A stretch of 64,000 bases of DNA, taken from assembly GCA_019637645.1 (NCBI GenBank), contig JAHBVH010000015.1, positions 62,001-126,000 on the forward strand. The letters run 5' to 3'. The DNA comes from Caldilineaceae bacterium. GTDB taxonomy: Bacteria; Chloroflexota; Anaerolineae; Caldilineales; Caldilineaceae. This document shows, in pieces, positions 9,218 to 18,020 of the stretch. The notes under the pieces are model-generated. The model saw only the letters and a list, made by a program, of their open reading frames with translations. It did not search any database and was not told the DNA's origin. The position numbers and the translations under genes are program-made. The number at the start of each line of letters is the position of its first letter. Position 1 is the stretch's first letter.

Positions 9218-10361
9218 AACACCGTGTGACAATCACTCGCATCACGTTGTAGTCTTGGCTGCCAAAGCGATATTTATACTCTTCGTTGCCTTGCATAAAG
9301 TCAAAGACGCGGCAACCTGCGGCGATGGCGTATTGAATGCTATAGGCCAAGAGAACCCAGCCGGGGCTGAGTTGGGAATAGGCGTCTGGATCGTAGCCCG
9401 AGTTGTAGAGAAGAAATTTGTGGTCGTACTCAAAGGCGTAGAGGCAGGCGGCTTTTTCGCCATTCAAGGTGAGGAAGCAAAGGCGCAAATAGCCCGCCTC
9501 TAACATGCGACGAGCCGCTGCCCCAAAGAAGCGCCGCATTTCAGGTGTCATGAATTCTGCTTTGTCTTCGCGGCTGGCCCGTTGGAGGGCTACAAAGTCA
9601 TCTACCTCGGCTTCAAGGCTATGTTCTTTCCCGACGATGTAAAAGCCGACATTGGCTTCGCGCTCGGCTCGCCGTTGCTTGCGTCGGATCTCGTGGCGTT
9701 GTTTTTTGTCCACCTGCTCTTGTAGATAGATTTCGTAATGAAGCGGCAGGGCAAATTGGGGTGCCACATCTTCCTGCTTTACCTGTACAGTGAGGCCAGC
9801 GGCTTCGGCCAGCGGGGGAAAGAGGGTATAGGTGGAACAAGCTTCTGGCAGGTTACAGAGATCAACCACATCCCACGCGGGCGCGTCACTGCTGTTGAGC
9901 CAAGCGAGAAATTCAGTATAGACTTGTGCTTCCCAATCGCGGGCGATGATGAGATCAAGATAATCACTGACCTCAATACAGCCGACTAGGGTAAAGACCC
10001 GTTTCCCGGCATAGGTACCACTCTTGCGTTCTGTCAGATAGAGCGGCGCAATCCCCACCAATTCGTTGGTGTCTGGCCGCCGAAAGGCAATGATCCAGAG
10101 ATCACCCGTGCCGAGCGATTCCCACCAAGTTGTCTGCCATTCATAGGTTAAGAAAAAGGCGTTGACGCGGCTGCGCTGGAGAAGCTTGTTCCATTCACCA
10201 GCCAGGGCCGTAAAGCCATTAGGAGACGCCGTGGGGCCATACACGACGCGACGGAGGGGGGGATTTAACGGGGAGACCGCACCACCAACCGTGCTAGCGG
10301 ACGCGGTAAGCGTGTCCGCGCCGATATTGTGATCTTCTGCGCAGAGAGTTTGACAACTCAT
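9216..10361 (-). CDS. FemAB/CelD-like GNAT-fold protein
   Basis: This 381-residue protein resembles the GNAT-type acyl/aminoacyl-transferase group that includes CelD/BcsL and FemAB-like proteins. Typical stretches are FFLTYEWQTTWWESLG, FRRPDTNELVGIAPLYL, a basic region DKKQRHEIRRKQRR, and a C-terminal core LRLCFLTLNGEKAACLYAFEY ... LLYNSGYDPDAYSQLSPGWVLLAYSIQYAIAAG. Such proteins often act in polysaccharide or cell-envelope modification; the acceptor here is unknown. The ATG at 10361 has an AAAGGGCAAGAG site. Convergent with rqcH; murJ lies upstream on the same strand but 220 bp away, so co-transcription is unsure. Confidence 0.78.
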   Translation of the reverse strand: MSCQTLCAEDHNIGADTLTASASTVGGAVSPLNPPLRRVVYGPTASPNGFTALAGEWNKLLQRSRVNAFFLTYEWQTTWWESLGTGDLWIIAFRRPDTNELVGIAPLYLTERKSGTYAGKRVFTLVGCIEVSDYLDLIIARDWEAQVYTEFLAWLNSSDAPAWDVVDLCNLPEACSTYTLFPPLAEAAGLTVQVKQEDVAPQFALPLHYEIYLQEQVDKKQRHEIRRKQRRAEREANVGFYIVGKEHSLEAEVDDFVALQRASREDKAEFMTPEMRRFFGAAARRMLEAGYLRLCFLTLNGEKAACLYAFEYDHKFLLYNSGYDPDAYSQLSPGWVLLAYSIQYAIAAGCRVFDFMQGNEEYKYRFGSQDYNVMRVIVTRC

Positions 10362-10583
10362 AACTGCTCTTGCCCTTTCATCTGTGGAAGTAAAACCCCA
10401 GAGCAAAAGTTTGCGCTGCGCCTGCAACGCCGGAGACGCGAACAAAATTCACTCGGAAATTTCAGTCGATTGCACTACAAGAAGTATAGCGTACATCAGG
10501 CGAAGTAACAAGTCAGTAGCAGGCTCGGGGCGCGTGCCAAGACCGGTGCGTCAGCGGTTGTCGGCTCGGTGCATCTGCCAAAG

Positions 10584-12206
10584 CTAGCGTCGCCGCCGCA
10601 GGATCGCTAGCGCTGGCTGTAATTCTTCGCTCCGCAAAAGGAACGCAACGGCCAGATAGCTCCCCGCCGCAACGAAGAGCCCAACCAACGTAACCACCCA
10701 CCGCGCAGCGATAGAATCCAGCGACAGTGGTTGCCATTGGAGCCAGAGCCAGAGAGCGAGGCTCATGACCCCAGCCGCCACACATTGGCGGCCAATCGCT
10801 AACCCTAGCCGGCGATCGACAAAATTCCCGATGTGACGCCGCAAAAGCCAGAGCAAGAGGAGCATTTCCAGGGTCGTCGCGGTACTATTGGCAAGGGCCA
10901 GCCCACCGTGCCCGAGCCCCTGTACCCACCAAAAGCTGAGCCCGATATTGATCACCATGGCCCCAATCCCAACGGCCACCGGCGTCCAGGTATTGTGCAT
11001 GGCATAAAAAGCCCGGACGGCAATTTCGACCAGAGCGTGGGCAACCAACCCAATGGCATAGAATTGCAAGGCTGCGCCCACCAAAGCTGTGCTGGCGCTG
11101 GTAAACTCACGCCGTTGAAAGAGAAGCGCCACCAGGGGGGTCCGCAACAGATACAGAACCAGCGCGGCGGGAATGGTAAAAAAGAGAATGATGCGCACCA
11201 GTTGCCCAAAGCTGTGGCGTAGCGCGTTGACTTGGCCGGTTGCGACCTGGGTGGCAAAGGTGGGAAAAATCGCGGTGGCAATCGATTGGGCAAAGATCCC
11301 CTGGGGCAACAACATGAGCAGCCATGCATAGTTGAGCGCACTCAAACTGCCACTGGCCAACCCACTGGCCAGGATGGTGTTGACCAAGAAATGCATCTGG
11401 ACAAAAAAGAGCCCCAAGACCCGTGGTCCCATCAGCCGCATGACTTCGCGTACCCTGGCATCATGAAGGGTCAAGGTGGGGGTATAGCGCGCGTGCAGTT
11501 GCCGAAGCCCTGGTAACTGCACCAATAGATGTAAGCCAGCCCCAACGACAACGCCGATCACCAAGCCAAAGATCCCCCAAGTCGGCGTCAGGAACCACGC
11601 CCCAAGGATAATCGCCACATTATAAAAAACCGGGGCAGCCGCAGGCAAGAGAAAATGTTGCGTGGCGTTGAGCGCGCCCATGATCAGGCCGCTCGCGCCA
11701 AAGATGACGGTGCTGAGCAACATGAGCCGGAGCAGTTGGGCTGTAAGTGCCTGTTGTTCTGGCGTAAAGCCCGGCGCGATCACCCAGGTCACTAACGGCC
11801 CAGCGAGGGCCATGATCACCAGCGCTACCACCAGCAAGATCAAGGTGATGAGGTTGAGCACACGGCTAAAGAGCAGCCACGCGGCGGCCCGTTGCTCATG
11901 CGCCCAATCGGTGGCAAAGGTGGGGATAAAGGCACTGCCCAACGCACCGCCAGCCACCAACTGAAAGAGGAGATCGGGCAAACGAAATGCGGCTAGATAG
12001 GCATCCAGCTCTGGGCTAGTGCCAAATTGTGCGCCGATCACGATCTCGCGCGCCAGCCCTGTCACTCGGCTGAGGACAAAGAAGAACATGACGATCAGGG
12101 CGGCCCCCGCCAAGCGGCGGCCACTGAGGGGGGCGCTGCTGGCCGCCGCTTGGTCTGGCGCGGGGCTAGTCGCCGCGGTTGTACTGACAGATTGCGTTTC
12201 GCGCAC
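10584..12206 (-). CDS. murJ: MurJ/MviN lipid II flippase
   Basis: A 540-residue polytopic membrane protein of the MOP exporter group. It matches MurJ, which flips lipid II across the inner membrane for peptidoglycan synthesis. Signature stretches are LSRVTGLAREIVIGAQFGTSPELDAYLAAFRLPDLLFQLVAGGALGSAFIPTF near the N-terminus and FVQMHFLVNTILASGL mid-protein, with about fourteen hydrophobic spans. A Ser/Ala-rich N-terminal extension of about 30 residues precedes the first span. The gene begins 5 bp after the ridA stop, so the two form an operon. Together with the M23 peptidase and CAP protein it indicates a peptidoglycan-related envelope. Confidence 0.93.
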   Translation of the reverse strand: MRETQSVSTTAATSPAPDQAAASSAPLSGRRLAGAALIVMFFFVLSRVTGLAREIVIGAQFGTSPELDAYLAAFRLPDLLFQLVAGGALGSAFIPTFATDWAHEQRAAAWLLFSRVLNLITLILLVVALVIMALAGPLVTWVIAPGFTPEQQALTAQLLRLMLLSTVIFGASGLIMGALNATQHFLLPAAAPVFYNVAIILGAWFLTPTWGIFGLVIGVVVGAGLHLLVQLPGLRQLHARYTPTLTLHDARVREVMRLMGPRVLGLFFVQMHFLVNTILASGLASGSLSALNYAWLLMLLPQGIFAQSIATAIFPTFATQVATGQVNALRHSFGQLVRIILFFTIPAALVLYLLRTPLVALLFQRREFTSASTALVGAALQFYAIGLVAHALVEIAVRAFYAMHNTWTPVAVGIGAMVINIGLSFWWVQGLGHGGLALANSTATTLEMLLLLWLLRRHIGNFVDRRLGLAIGRQCVAAGVMSLALWLWLQWQPLSLDSIAARWVVTLVGLFVAAGSYLAVAFLLRSEELQPALAILRRRR

Positions 12207-12211
12207 GCGTC

Positions 12212-12595
12212 TTATCCTTCAGGCACCAAGGCAATACAATCAACCGCGATTTCACTCTGACCAATGCGCGAATGCACGGTCGTGCGCGCGGGATACGGTT
12301 CTGTAACGTAGTTGAGATAGACTTCGTTCATCTTGGCAAAGTCGGCAAAGTCGGCCAGATAAACAGTCACTTTGACGGCATGCGCCCACGAGCTGCCCGC
12401 GGCTTCGAGCAAGGCGGTGACATTTTGAAAAACCTGCTCGGCCTGCTCCGTAAAGGTCCCCCCGCGCGGGAGATTCGTGGCTGGATCAAGCGGCCCTTGT
12501 GCCGAGATATAGACGGTGGGGCCGGAAGCTACAATGGCCGGGGTATAGGGGCCACGGGGCTTGGGTGCTTTGTCGCTTTGAATCGGTTGTCGCAT
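12212..12595 (-). CDS. ridA: RidA family deaminase
   Basis: A 127-residue RidA/YER057c/UK114 protein. The family hydrolyses reactive enamine/imine intermediates released by PLP enzymes such as threonine dehydratase. Family features are PRGPYTPAIVASGPTVYISAQGPLDP, the TEQAEQVFQNVTALLEAAGSSW block, and the active-site arginine in YPARTTV. A GGGGAGAAAACC site precedes the ATG. Its stop is 5 bp before murJ; the link is probably only co-expression. A PLP aminotransferase gene lies 2 kb away. Confidence 0.92.
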   Translation of the reverse strand: MRQPIQSDKAPKPRGPYTPAIVASGPTVYISAQGPLDPATNLPRGGTFTEQAEQVFQNVTALLEAAGSSWAHAVKVTVYLADFADFAKMNEVYLNYVTEPYPARTTVHSRIGQSEIAVDCIALVPEG

Positions 12596-12663
12596 GGTTT
12601 TCTCCCCATTGGTTGAAGTGGTTCTTGATTTGTGAGTGGTTCACCACTCACGTTCCCTGTGCT

Positions 12664-13401
12664 TTAGCGTGTAATCAAATCGGGTGTTAAATGTTCGGTG
12701 CGGTTTAGGTAGCGGAGCAAAATAAAGCCGCGCGGGGTAAAATCCAGCCGAGTAATGGCGGTGTTGTAATGGGAATAATAGAGTTGACCGGCAAAATCTT
12801 GCCCCAGGATTGCTTTGAGCAGGGCATCGATAAAGGTCCCATGTGCCACCAGGGCAATGCGGTCATCGGGCAAGGTGGCCCCCCATTCACGCAGTTGCAC
12901 GGCTACCCGTTGAGCCCGTTCATAGCAGCCCTCCATCTCTTCATAGCCACCAGGCCACCACCCCTTTTCCGCGATGCCTTCGGGCAGTTGATAGTCGGGG
13001 TAGAGATCCACGATTTCTTGGCGGGTGAGGCCATAGCATTGGGTCACTGGCCCTTTTTGCGGATCGCCATGAAAGATGCCGCCATGTTCGTGAATGTCGA
13101 TCCAGACTTGGGGCTGCACGCCCAGGGCTTGGCTAATCGGCCGCGTGGTCTGGAGGGTTCGCAACATGGGGCTACAGTAAAGACGGGAGAAGCCATAGCC
13201 CTGTTGGCCATTCCCCGCTTCTTGGGCTGATTCGGGGTAGGTTGTACTCGCCAAATGCTCGGCCACCAACTGGGCCTGGCGATGACCAGCCTCTGTCAGG
13301 GGTGGCTCTGGCGAACGTTGATCCATATACTCTTCCAGCTTGACTCTTTCGGCCAGCTCGTTGTTCGTGGATTGGGCATGGCGAATCAGAAACAGTTTCA
13401 T
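12664..13401 (-). CDS. Histidine phosphatase family protein
   Basis: A 245-residue phosphoglycerate-mutase-like histidine phosphatase. The catalytic motif is FLIRHAQSTNNE, a variant of R-H-G with Ala in third position. The second conserved segment is LYCSPMLRTLQTTRPI, and the C-terminal histidine is in IALVAHGTFIDALL. The insert GGIFHGDPQKGPVTQCYGLTRQEI is longer than in classic GpmB-type enzymes. The true substrate is unknown. It lies upstream of ridA-murJ on the same strand with a 68-bp gap. A second member of this superfamily sits at 59.5 kb. Confidence 0.87.
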   Translation of the reverse strand: MKLFLIRHAQSTNNELAERVKLEEYMDQRSPEPPLTEAGHRQAQLVAEHLASTTYPESAQEAGNGQQGYGFSRLYCSPMLRTLQTTRPISQALGVQPQVWIDIHEHGGIFHGDPQKGPVTQCYGLTRQEIVDLYPDYQLPEGIAEKGWWPGGYEEMEGCYERAQRVAVQLREWGATLPDDRIALVAHGTFIDALLKAILGQDFAGQLYYSHYNTAITRLDFTPRGFILLRYLNRTEHLTPDLITR

Positions 13402-13703
13402 GAGCTTCTACTTCCCTACTCCTTTGCGAATAAATTTGAATGGGTGTATACATACAACAGGAACAAAGTTTTGCTGCCATAATAGACAACATCTCTATTT
13501 TAGAAGTTACGCAGTTGATCAGCGTGACCAGAGACCTGACAGGTTTAACAAACCTATCAGGTCTGGCCCAAGTGCGTAACTTCTCTATTTGTTGAGGAGT
13601 TACGCCGTTGCTCTTCGGCGAAAGACCAACTTTGTAAATCCTATGATGATCAAGCCACTATCAAGACTGCTTAGCGCGAGCCAATGCCGAGAGGAGATTC
13701 CCA
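13402..13703. other. Intergenic region holding an 83-bp repeat
   Basis: This gap separates the divergent histidine phosphatase and split-barrel genes. It contains the 83-bp element at 13502-13584 and, just after it, a second fragment (13598-13625, GAGTTACGCCGTTG) that resembles the end of the same family. Promoters for both flanking genes must also lie here, but I cannot pick out convincing hexamers. Confidence 0.6.
13502..13584 (+). repeat. 83-bp oriented palindromic repeat, copy A
   Basis: The element has 12-bp perfect terminal inverted repeats (AGAAGTTACGCA / TGCGTAACTTCT) and a central near-perfect 15-bp palindrome (AGACCTGACAGGTTT / AAACCTATCAGGTCT). Between end and centre the two sides differ, giving it an orientation. 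It aligns over its full length, with about nine differences, to the reverse complement of 29468-29550. Confidence 0.88.
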
Positions 13704-14093
13704 ATGACCAAAATTCCAAGTTCACACAGTGATATTTTGGACAAGCGTTCTTTTGCCCATGTCGCCACCGTCAACGAAGAGGGCGTGCCTCAGGTTACGC
13801 CGGTTTGGGTGGAATATAACGGCGATTATGTGTTGATCAACAGCGCCAAAGGCCGCAAAAAGGATCGCAACTTGCGGGCCCAACCGGTGATTGCCATCAG
13901 CATTCAAGACCCTGACAATCCCTATCGCTATGTTGGGCTCCAGGGCAAGATCGTCGAGATCACCGAAGCTGGCGGTTACGATCACATCAACAAGCTTTCC
14001 CACAAATATAGCGGCCAAGATTACCCCAAAAATCCCGGCGAGGTGCGCGTGATCTACAAGATCGAGCCCACCCGTGTTTGGACGATGGGCTGA
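13704..14093 (+). CDS. PPOX-class split beta-barrel flavin/F420-dependent protein
   Basis: A 129-residue pyridoxamine-5'-phosphate-oxidase-like split barrel. Characteristic stretches are FAHVATVNEEGVPQVTPVWVEYNGDYVLINSAKGRKKDRNLRAQP and VGLQGKIVEITEAGGYDHINKLSHKYSGQDYP, which fit the F420-dependent class (TIGR03618-like) better than true PdxH. Such enzymes use reduced F420 or flavin to reduce small substrates; which cofactor is used cannot be decided here. A GAGAGGAG site precedes the ATG. The gene converges on the aminotransferase gene. Confidence 0.85.
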   Translation: MTKIPSSHSDILDKRSFAHVATVNEEGVPQVTPVWVEYNGDYVLINSAKGRKKDRNLRAQPVIAISIQDPDNPYRYVGLQGKIVEITEAGGYDHINKLSHKYSGQDYPKNPGEVRVIYKIEPTRVWTMG

Positions 14094-14103
14094 TGAAAAG
14101 ATG

Positions 14104-14186
14104 AAGGAGGTAGGCGGAAGGATGAAAAATTTCTGGAAGCTAGGAATGTTTCCCGAATTGTGTTGCTTTCTTCCGCCTGCCTCCTT
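14104..14186. repeat. Inverted repeat between convergent genes
   Basis: Arms AAGGAGGTAGGCGGAAG (14104-14120) and CTTCCGCCTGCCTCCTT (14170-14186) match at 16 of 17 positions around a 49-bp spacer. The right arm overlaps the stop codon of the aminotransferase gene. The repeat could act as a bidirectional transcript end, although no T-run follows it. Confidence 0.7.
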
Positions 14187-15357
14187 ATAAATTCGGAACT
14201 AACTTCGCCATCCGCTCGACCATTTTCTCCAGATCGCTCATGTGGGTGGCAATGCTAAAGCGCACATGACCCTCTGCCGAATCGCCAAAAGCAATCCCTG
14301 GCGTCGCGGCAATCAATGCCTCATCCAACAATAAGCTGGCGATCTCCAGACTGGATTTCTTGGTCTCCGTGAACTTGGGGAAGACATAGAAAGCCCCTTC
14401 GATCGGGTTGCATTCCAGGCCGGGGATCTCTTCAAAAGCATCGAGGACAAAGCGCCGCCGTTGGGTATAGGCGGCGGTCATTGCCTGGACACATTCTTGT
14501 GGACCATTGAGCGCGGCCACGCCCGCGGCCATGGTAAAGCTGGCCGCCGATTGCGCGCTGTGGGTTTGCATGATGCGCGCCAGCTTGACAATCTCGGCTG
14601 GGCCAGCCAACCAACCCAAGCGCCAACCCGTCATGGCATACGCTTTGCTAAAGCCATTGATGATGACCGTGCGCTCGGCCATGCCCGGCTCCGCCGCCAA
14701 GCTATGGTGGACAGCGCCATCATAGAGAATGTGCTCGTAAATTTCATCACTCAACACATAGAGATCATAGGCAACGGCCACCTTGGTAATCGCGTCGATC
14801 TCGGCACGCGTGAGGACACGCCCAGTTGGGTTGTTCGGGCTATTGACCATGATCAATTTGGTTTTGGGCGTAATATATTGGCGCAAGAGCGCTTCGGTAA
14901 TCGTAAAATTATCTTCAAATTTAAGCGGCACCCGCACCGGTGTCACGCGGTTTAATTGGACGATGGGGCTATAGCTGACCCAAGAAGGATCAAAGACCAG
15001 AATCTCGTCACCGGGGTTGGTCATCGCGGCCACCGCAGCAAAGAGCGCCCATTTGGCCCCCGGCGTCACCATGATCTGGTTTGGTTTTACGTCATACACC
15101 TTGTTTTCGCGGGCGAGCTTGGCACTGATTGCCTCGAGGAGGGCTGGCGTGCCAAAGGCTGGAGGATAGTGGGTGTCGCTATTGCGGATGGCTGCAAAGG
15201 CCGCCTCGGTAATATGCGCCGGGGTGTCAAAATCGGGCTCACCGCCAGCAAGGTTGATCACATCAAAACCGGCGGCTTTTTTCTCGCGGCCTTTTTGCAT
15301 CATCATGGTGGTGGGCGAAGCCGGCACGGCTTCAATCAGGGTAGATAGTGATTTCAT
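14185..15357 (-). CDS. Pyridoxal-phosphate aminotransferase, class I/II (aspartate-aminotransferase-like)
   Basis: A 390-residue fold-type I PLP aminotransferase. It shows the N-terminal NLAGGEPDFDTPAHI, the SPNNPTGRVLT loop, YVLSDEIYEHILYDG with the PLP-binding Asp and Tyr, the Schiff-base lysine in GFSKAYAMTGWRLGW, and the carboxylate-binding Arg in HVRFSIAT. These features fit the aspartate/aromatic aminotransferase Ib subgroup. It probably transfers amino groups between aspartate or another amino acid and 2-oxoglutarate. Its 3' end overlaps an inverted repeat, and a MITE-like element lies in its upstream region. Confidence 0.92.
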   Translation of the reverse strand: MKSLSTLIEAVPASPTTMMMQKGREKKAAGFDVINLAGGEPDFDTPAHITEAAFAAIRNSDTHYPPAFGTPALLEAISAKLARENKVYDVKPNQIMVTPGAKWALFAAVAAMTNPGDEILVFDPSWVSYSPIVQLNRVTPVRVPLKFEDNFTITEALLRQYITPKTKLIMVNSPNNPTGRVLTRAEIDAITKVAVAYDLYVLSDEIYEHILYDGAVHHSLAAEPGMAERTVIINGFSKAYAMTGWRLGWLAGPAEIVKLARIMQTHSAQSAASFTMAAGVAALNGPQECVQAMTAAYTQRRRFVLDAFEEIPGLECNPIEGAFYVFPKFTETKKSSLEIASLLLDEALIAATPGIAFGDSAEGHVRFSIATHMSDLEKMVERMAKLVPNL

Positions 15358-15420
15358 GACAGCACTTTCTATGGATAAATCGGATGTTGGTTCCTCTGAC
15401 GATAGTTCTTCCGCAAGCTC

Positions 15421-15606
15421 AACCCTGTCCGGTTTACATGAAGGTTAAGAAATTGTTTGAATAAACCAGGTCAGCCTGAAGGCTGCGCCTGCTAGCGCAA
15501 GCTGCGCTAAAGCGCACGTAGGTGGTAGCCCGCTTGAGAAGGGCTTCAGCCTGTGGCTCTGTTTACCCCTTTTAATGGTTAACTTTCATGTAAACCGGAC
15601 AGGGTT
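15421..15606. mobile_element. MITE-like element with 28-bp terminal inverted repeats
   Basis: The ends are 28-bp inverted repeats with one mismatch: AACCCTGTCCGGTTTACATG at 15421 onward, and its complement ending at 15606. The 130-bp interior is non-coding and contains smaller palindromes (CAGCCTGAAGGCTG, GCGCAAGCTGCGC). No clear target-site duplication is visible. A related end (CCGGTTTGTATGAAGGGTAA on the minus strand) occurs at about 27.61-27.64 kb, and a weaker relative is at 18.02-18.12 kb. Confidence 0.7.
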
Positions 15607-15614
15607 TTCAAGCG

Positions 15615-17657
15615 CTAAGCCACAAGCACTGGCTTGGCGGCAGACTCAGTTGGATAGCGTAGCGTGGTGCTCTGCTCCTCCATACGTTGCCCACTAGCCG
15701 GCTGTACGCGTACTTTTTCTTCCCGCATCTTCTCTGGGAGTTGCAGCCGATCTTCGGCGGCGCGCAGGATCTGGTGCAACATTTGGGGATAGGCGAGCCC
15801 AGCCAGCTTTGCCATTTTGGCTAGATGCCCATCCCAGCACCAACCGGGGTTGGGGTTCACCTCTAACAGGCGGGGCGTTCCCTCATTGTCCAAGCGCCAA
15901 TCAAAGCGCACATAGTCGCGACAGCCTAGCCGCTCAAAGAGTTTCAGACAACTGGCCACGAGGAAGCGTTCCGTTGCTTCGGGCAGATTGGCTGGAACTG
16001 AGCGTAAATTCCAGTAGGGGGAGTTGGGATCCCACTTGGCCTCATAGCCACAGATTTTGGGCAGATCCGCGGGCAGTTGCGAGTAATCCTCTTCAATGAT
16101 CGGCAGGACTTGGTACGATTCCGGTGCATTACCAATGATACCCACGCTGATATCTTTCCCGGTGAGAAACTTCTCGACCAGCACCGGTTTATCATACCCC
16201 ACCTGTTCGCGCACTTGCAAGAGGGCATTCTCCAAGTCCATAACATTATAACATACACTGTTCCGGGTGATGCCGAAGCTGGAATCGCCAAAGTTCGGTT
16301 TGACAATCACCGGAAATTCAATCTGGATCTCGATAAAGTTGATATCATCGGCCTTGATGAAGAAGCCATAGGGCACGGGGATCCCCATCTCTTGGGCCAC
16401 GCCACGCACCAACGATTTATCATAGCAATAGGCCAGACATTGGGGACCACCACCGCTATAGGGAATCTCGAGCATTTCGAGCAGCGCCGGCACATGCAGT
16501 TCCTTGGTCGCTTCATTGTTGAAGCCTTCATCACAGAGATTAAAGACAAAATCGGTTTTGCCCTTGAGGCGCAACAGATCTTGCAGCAGCGTGCTGTGAT
16601 TGGTCAGGTAGGTGAACTTATAGGGCCGGAGCGCGCCAAGGGCACTTTTCAGCTCGCCGATCGTATGATAGTCATCATCGTCAAAATTACCCGCGGGCTT
16701 CACAATGTCGTTGCGTTGGGGGTCGCCCATGATGACCACCACGTTCTTAATATCTTTGGCCGCGCTGCGCACGGGCGTCCAACTCTTCTTGGCTTGGGCG
16801 GTGATCAAGATGCGGCGCGCCATCATGCCCAGATCTTGGTTGCGCTGGGAATCGGTCTGCACTTGGGCGTGGACATCCACATCGCTAAAGCCGACGCTAG
16901 CCAAGAGCGCTGTAATACTCTGTTCTGTATAGAGCCGTTCGGCGTAGAATTGGTCCGCGATCACCCCTTTGGAGACATGGGTGATCACCTCACGCGAGAT
17001 CAGCCGTTGCTGATCCTTGGAGAGCGCGCGCTCGCGACAGACAAAATATTTCTTGTCAATCCATTCCCAACTGCGCGCTTGAAAGTGATTGCGAATATAG
17101 TTGCCGTCAGTAATATCCACTAGCAACTTGCCATAGGGTTTTAAGACGCGGCGCACTTCCGCCAATACCTTCACATCATCGTGGGACGATTCAAAATAGC
17201 CAAAGCTGTTACCTGGGATCATGACATAGTCAAACTTGTCACTGGGAAAGGGTAACTTGCGGGCATCCCCTTCCTTGAAGGTTACTTTGGCACCATCTTT
17301 TTTGCTAATCGACTTGGCACGGTTAATGAGATAGTGCGACCGGTCCAAGCCAACGAGATTCTGATAGCCGCGCCGCGCCAGTTCGAGCGCGTGGCGGCCT
17401 TGGCCACAACAGAGATCGAGGATTAGGCTATCTTTGCTGGGAGCTAATGCCTGGAGAAAAAGATCAATTTCGCTTTTGGTGATAGAGGGGTCTTCGACGA
17501 CGTCGCCGTCGGTGCGGAGGTAGTTCGCATTAAAGATCTGGCGCCACCAATCGGCTTTGACATAGCTCTCCAGATCTTCGACTGGACCCAGAAACTGGCT
17601 CCAATCCACTTGCTTGCTTTTGGTACTACTTGGAGGTTGTGACTTCTCTGCTTTCAT
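15615..17657 (-). CDS. SAM-dependent methyltransferase fused to D-Ala-D-Ala-ligase-like ATP-grasp enzyme
   Basis: A 680-residue two-domain protein. Residues 40-290 form a class I methyltransferase: motif I is LILDLCCGQGRHALELARRG (79-97), then LVGLDRS, EGDARKLPFPSDKFDYVMIPGNSFGYF, and VRRVLKPYGKLLVDI. Residues 305-665 form an ATP-grasp ligase related to D-Ala-D-Ala ligase: VVVIMGD, FVFNLCDEGFNNEATKE, IPYSGGGPQCLAYCYDK, FPVIVKPNFGDSSFGI, and the metal-binding RFDWRLDNEGTPRLLEVNPNPG. The combination suggests methylation plus ATP-dependent amide bond formation on one substrate. No other biosynthetic gene is adjacent, and the product is unknown. The upstream ribosome binding site is weak. Confidence 0.88.
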   Translation of the reverse strand: MKAEKSQPPSSTKSKQVDWSQFLGPVEDLESYVKADWWRQIFNANYLRTDGDVVEDPSITKSEIDLFLQALAPSKDSLILDLCCGQGRHALELARRGYQNLVGLDRSHYLINRAKSISKKDGAKVTFKEGDARKLPFPSDKFDYVMIPGNSFGYFESSHDDVKVLAEVRRVLKPYGKLLVDITDGNYIRNHFQARSWEWIDKKYFVCRERALSKDQQRLISREVITHVSKGVIADQFYAERLYTEQSITALLASVGFSDVDVHAQVQTDSQRNQDLGMMARRILITAQAKKSWTPVRSAAKDIKNVVVIMGDPQRNDIVKPAGNFDDDDYHTIGELKSALGALRPYKFTYLTNHSTLLQDLLRLKGKTDFVFNLCDEGFNNEATKELHVPALLEMLEIPYSGGGPQCLAYCYDKSLVRGVAQEMGIPVPYGFFIKADDINFIEIQIEFPVIVKPNFGDSSFGITRNSVCYNVMDLENALLQVREQVGYDKPVLVEKFLTGKDISVGIIGNAPESYQVLPIIEEDYSQLPADLPKICGYEAKWDPNSPYWNLRSVPANLPEATERFLVASCLKLFERLGCRDYVRFDWRLDNEGTPRLLEVNPNPGWCWDGHLAKMAKLAGLAYPQMLHQILRAAEDRLQLPEKMREEKVRVQPASGQRMEEQSTTLRYPTESAAKPVLVA

Positions 17658-17829
17658 AATCCTGTTATTTGGTCCCCCAGGGAACTAACGTTCACCTTGC
17701 CCGCGTCAACCAACCGGTGAACATTCAAAGCGTGCTGCGGCTCGAGAGCAGCGGGTGTACACACCTTGAAACAAAATAAATTGTCGGCAACGGAATGTAA
17801 TTTGTTGAGAGATGACACCTGTTGCATAA

Positions 17830-17869
17830 AAAGAGTGGCAGTGTCCAAGGGACAGGCTGCCACTCTTTT
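17830..17869. terminator. Hairpin with A/T flanks, probable bidirectional terminator
   Basis: A 13-bp stem (AAAAGAGTGGCAG / CTGCCACTCTTTT) is flanked by A and T runs, so it would work on either strand. On the minus strand it lies downstream of the CAP-domain gene. Confidence 0.65.
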
Positions 17870-17975
17870 GTCGACCCCTTGATCTTATCATTATTCAACC
17901 AGATGATCAACCTACAAGTGGGGAATTAGCGGGGCCATCGCACACTGCGTGATCGCGTCCGGATCAATCCGGCGG

Positions 17976-18015
17976 CTCCCAGGGAAAAGCGCCCGCAGGC
18001 GCTTTTCCCTGGGAG
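17976..18015. repeat. Perfect 18-bp hairpin
   Basis: Arms CTCCCAGGGAAAAGCGCC and GGCGCTTTTCCCTGGGAG pair without mismatch around a 4-nt loop (CGCA). It lies 107 bp downstream of the CAP gene stop on the minus strand. No T-run follows on either strand, so it may be a repeat-derived cruciform rather than a terminator. Confidence 0.8.
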
Positions 18016-18020
18016 TGAAG

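Noticed and set aside
15421..15606. Complete insertion sequence
   Set aside because: The interior is only 130 bp and has no transposase frame, so it can only be a non-autonomous element.
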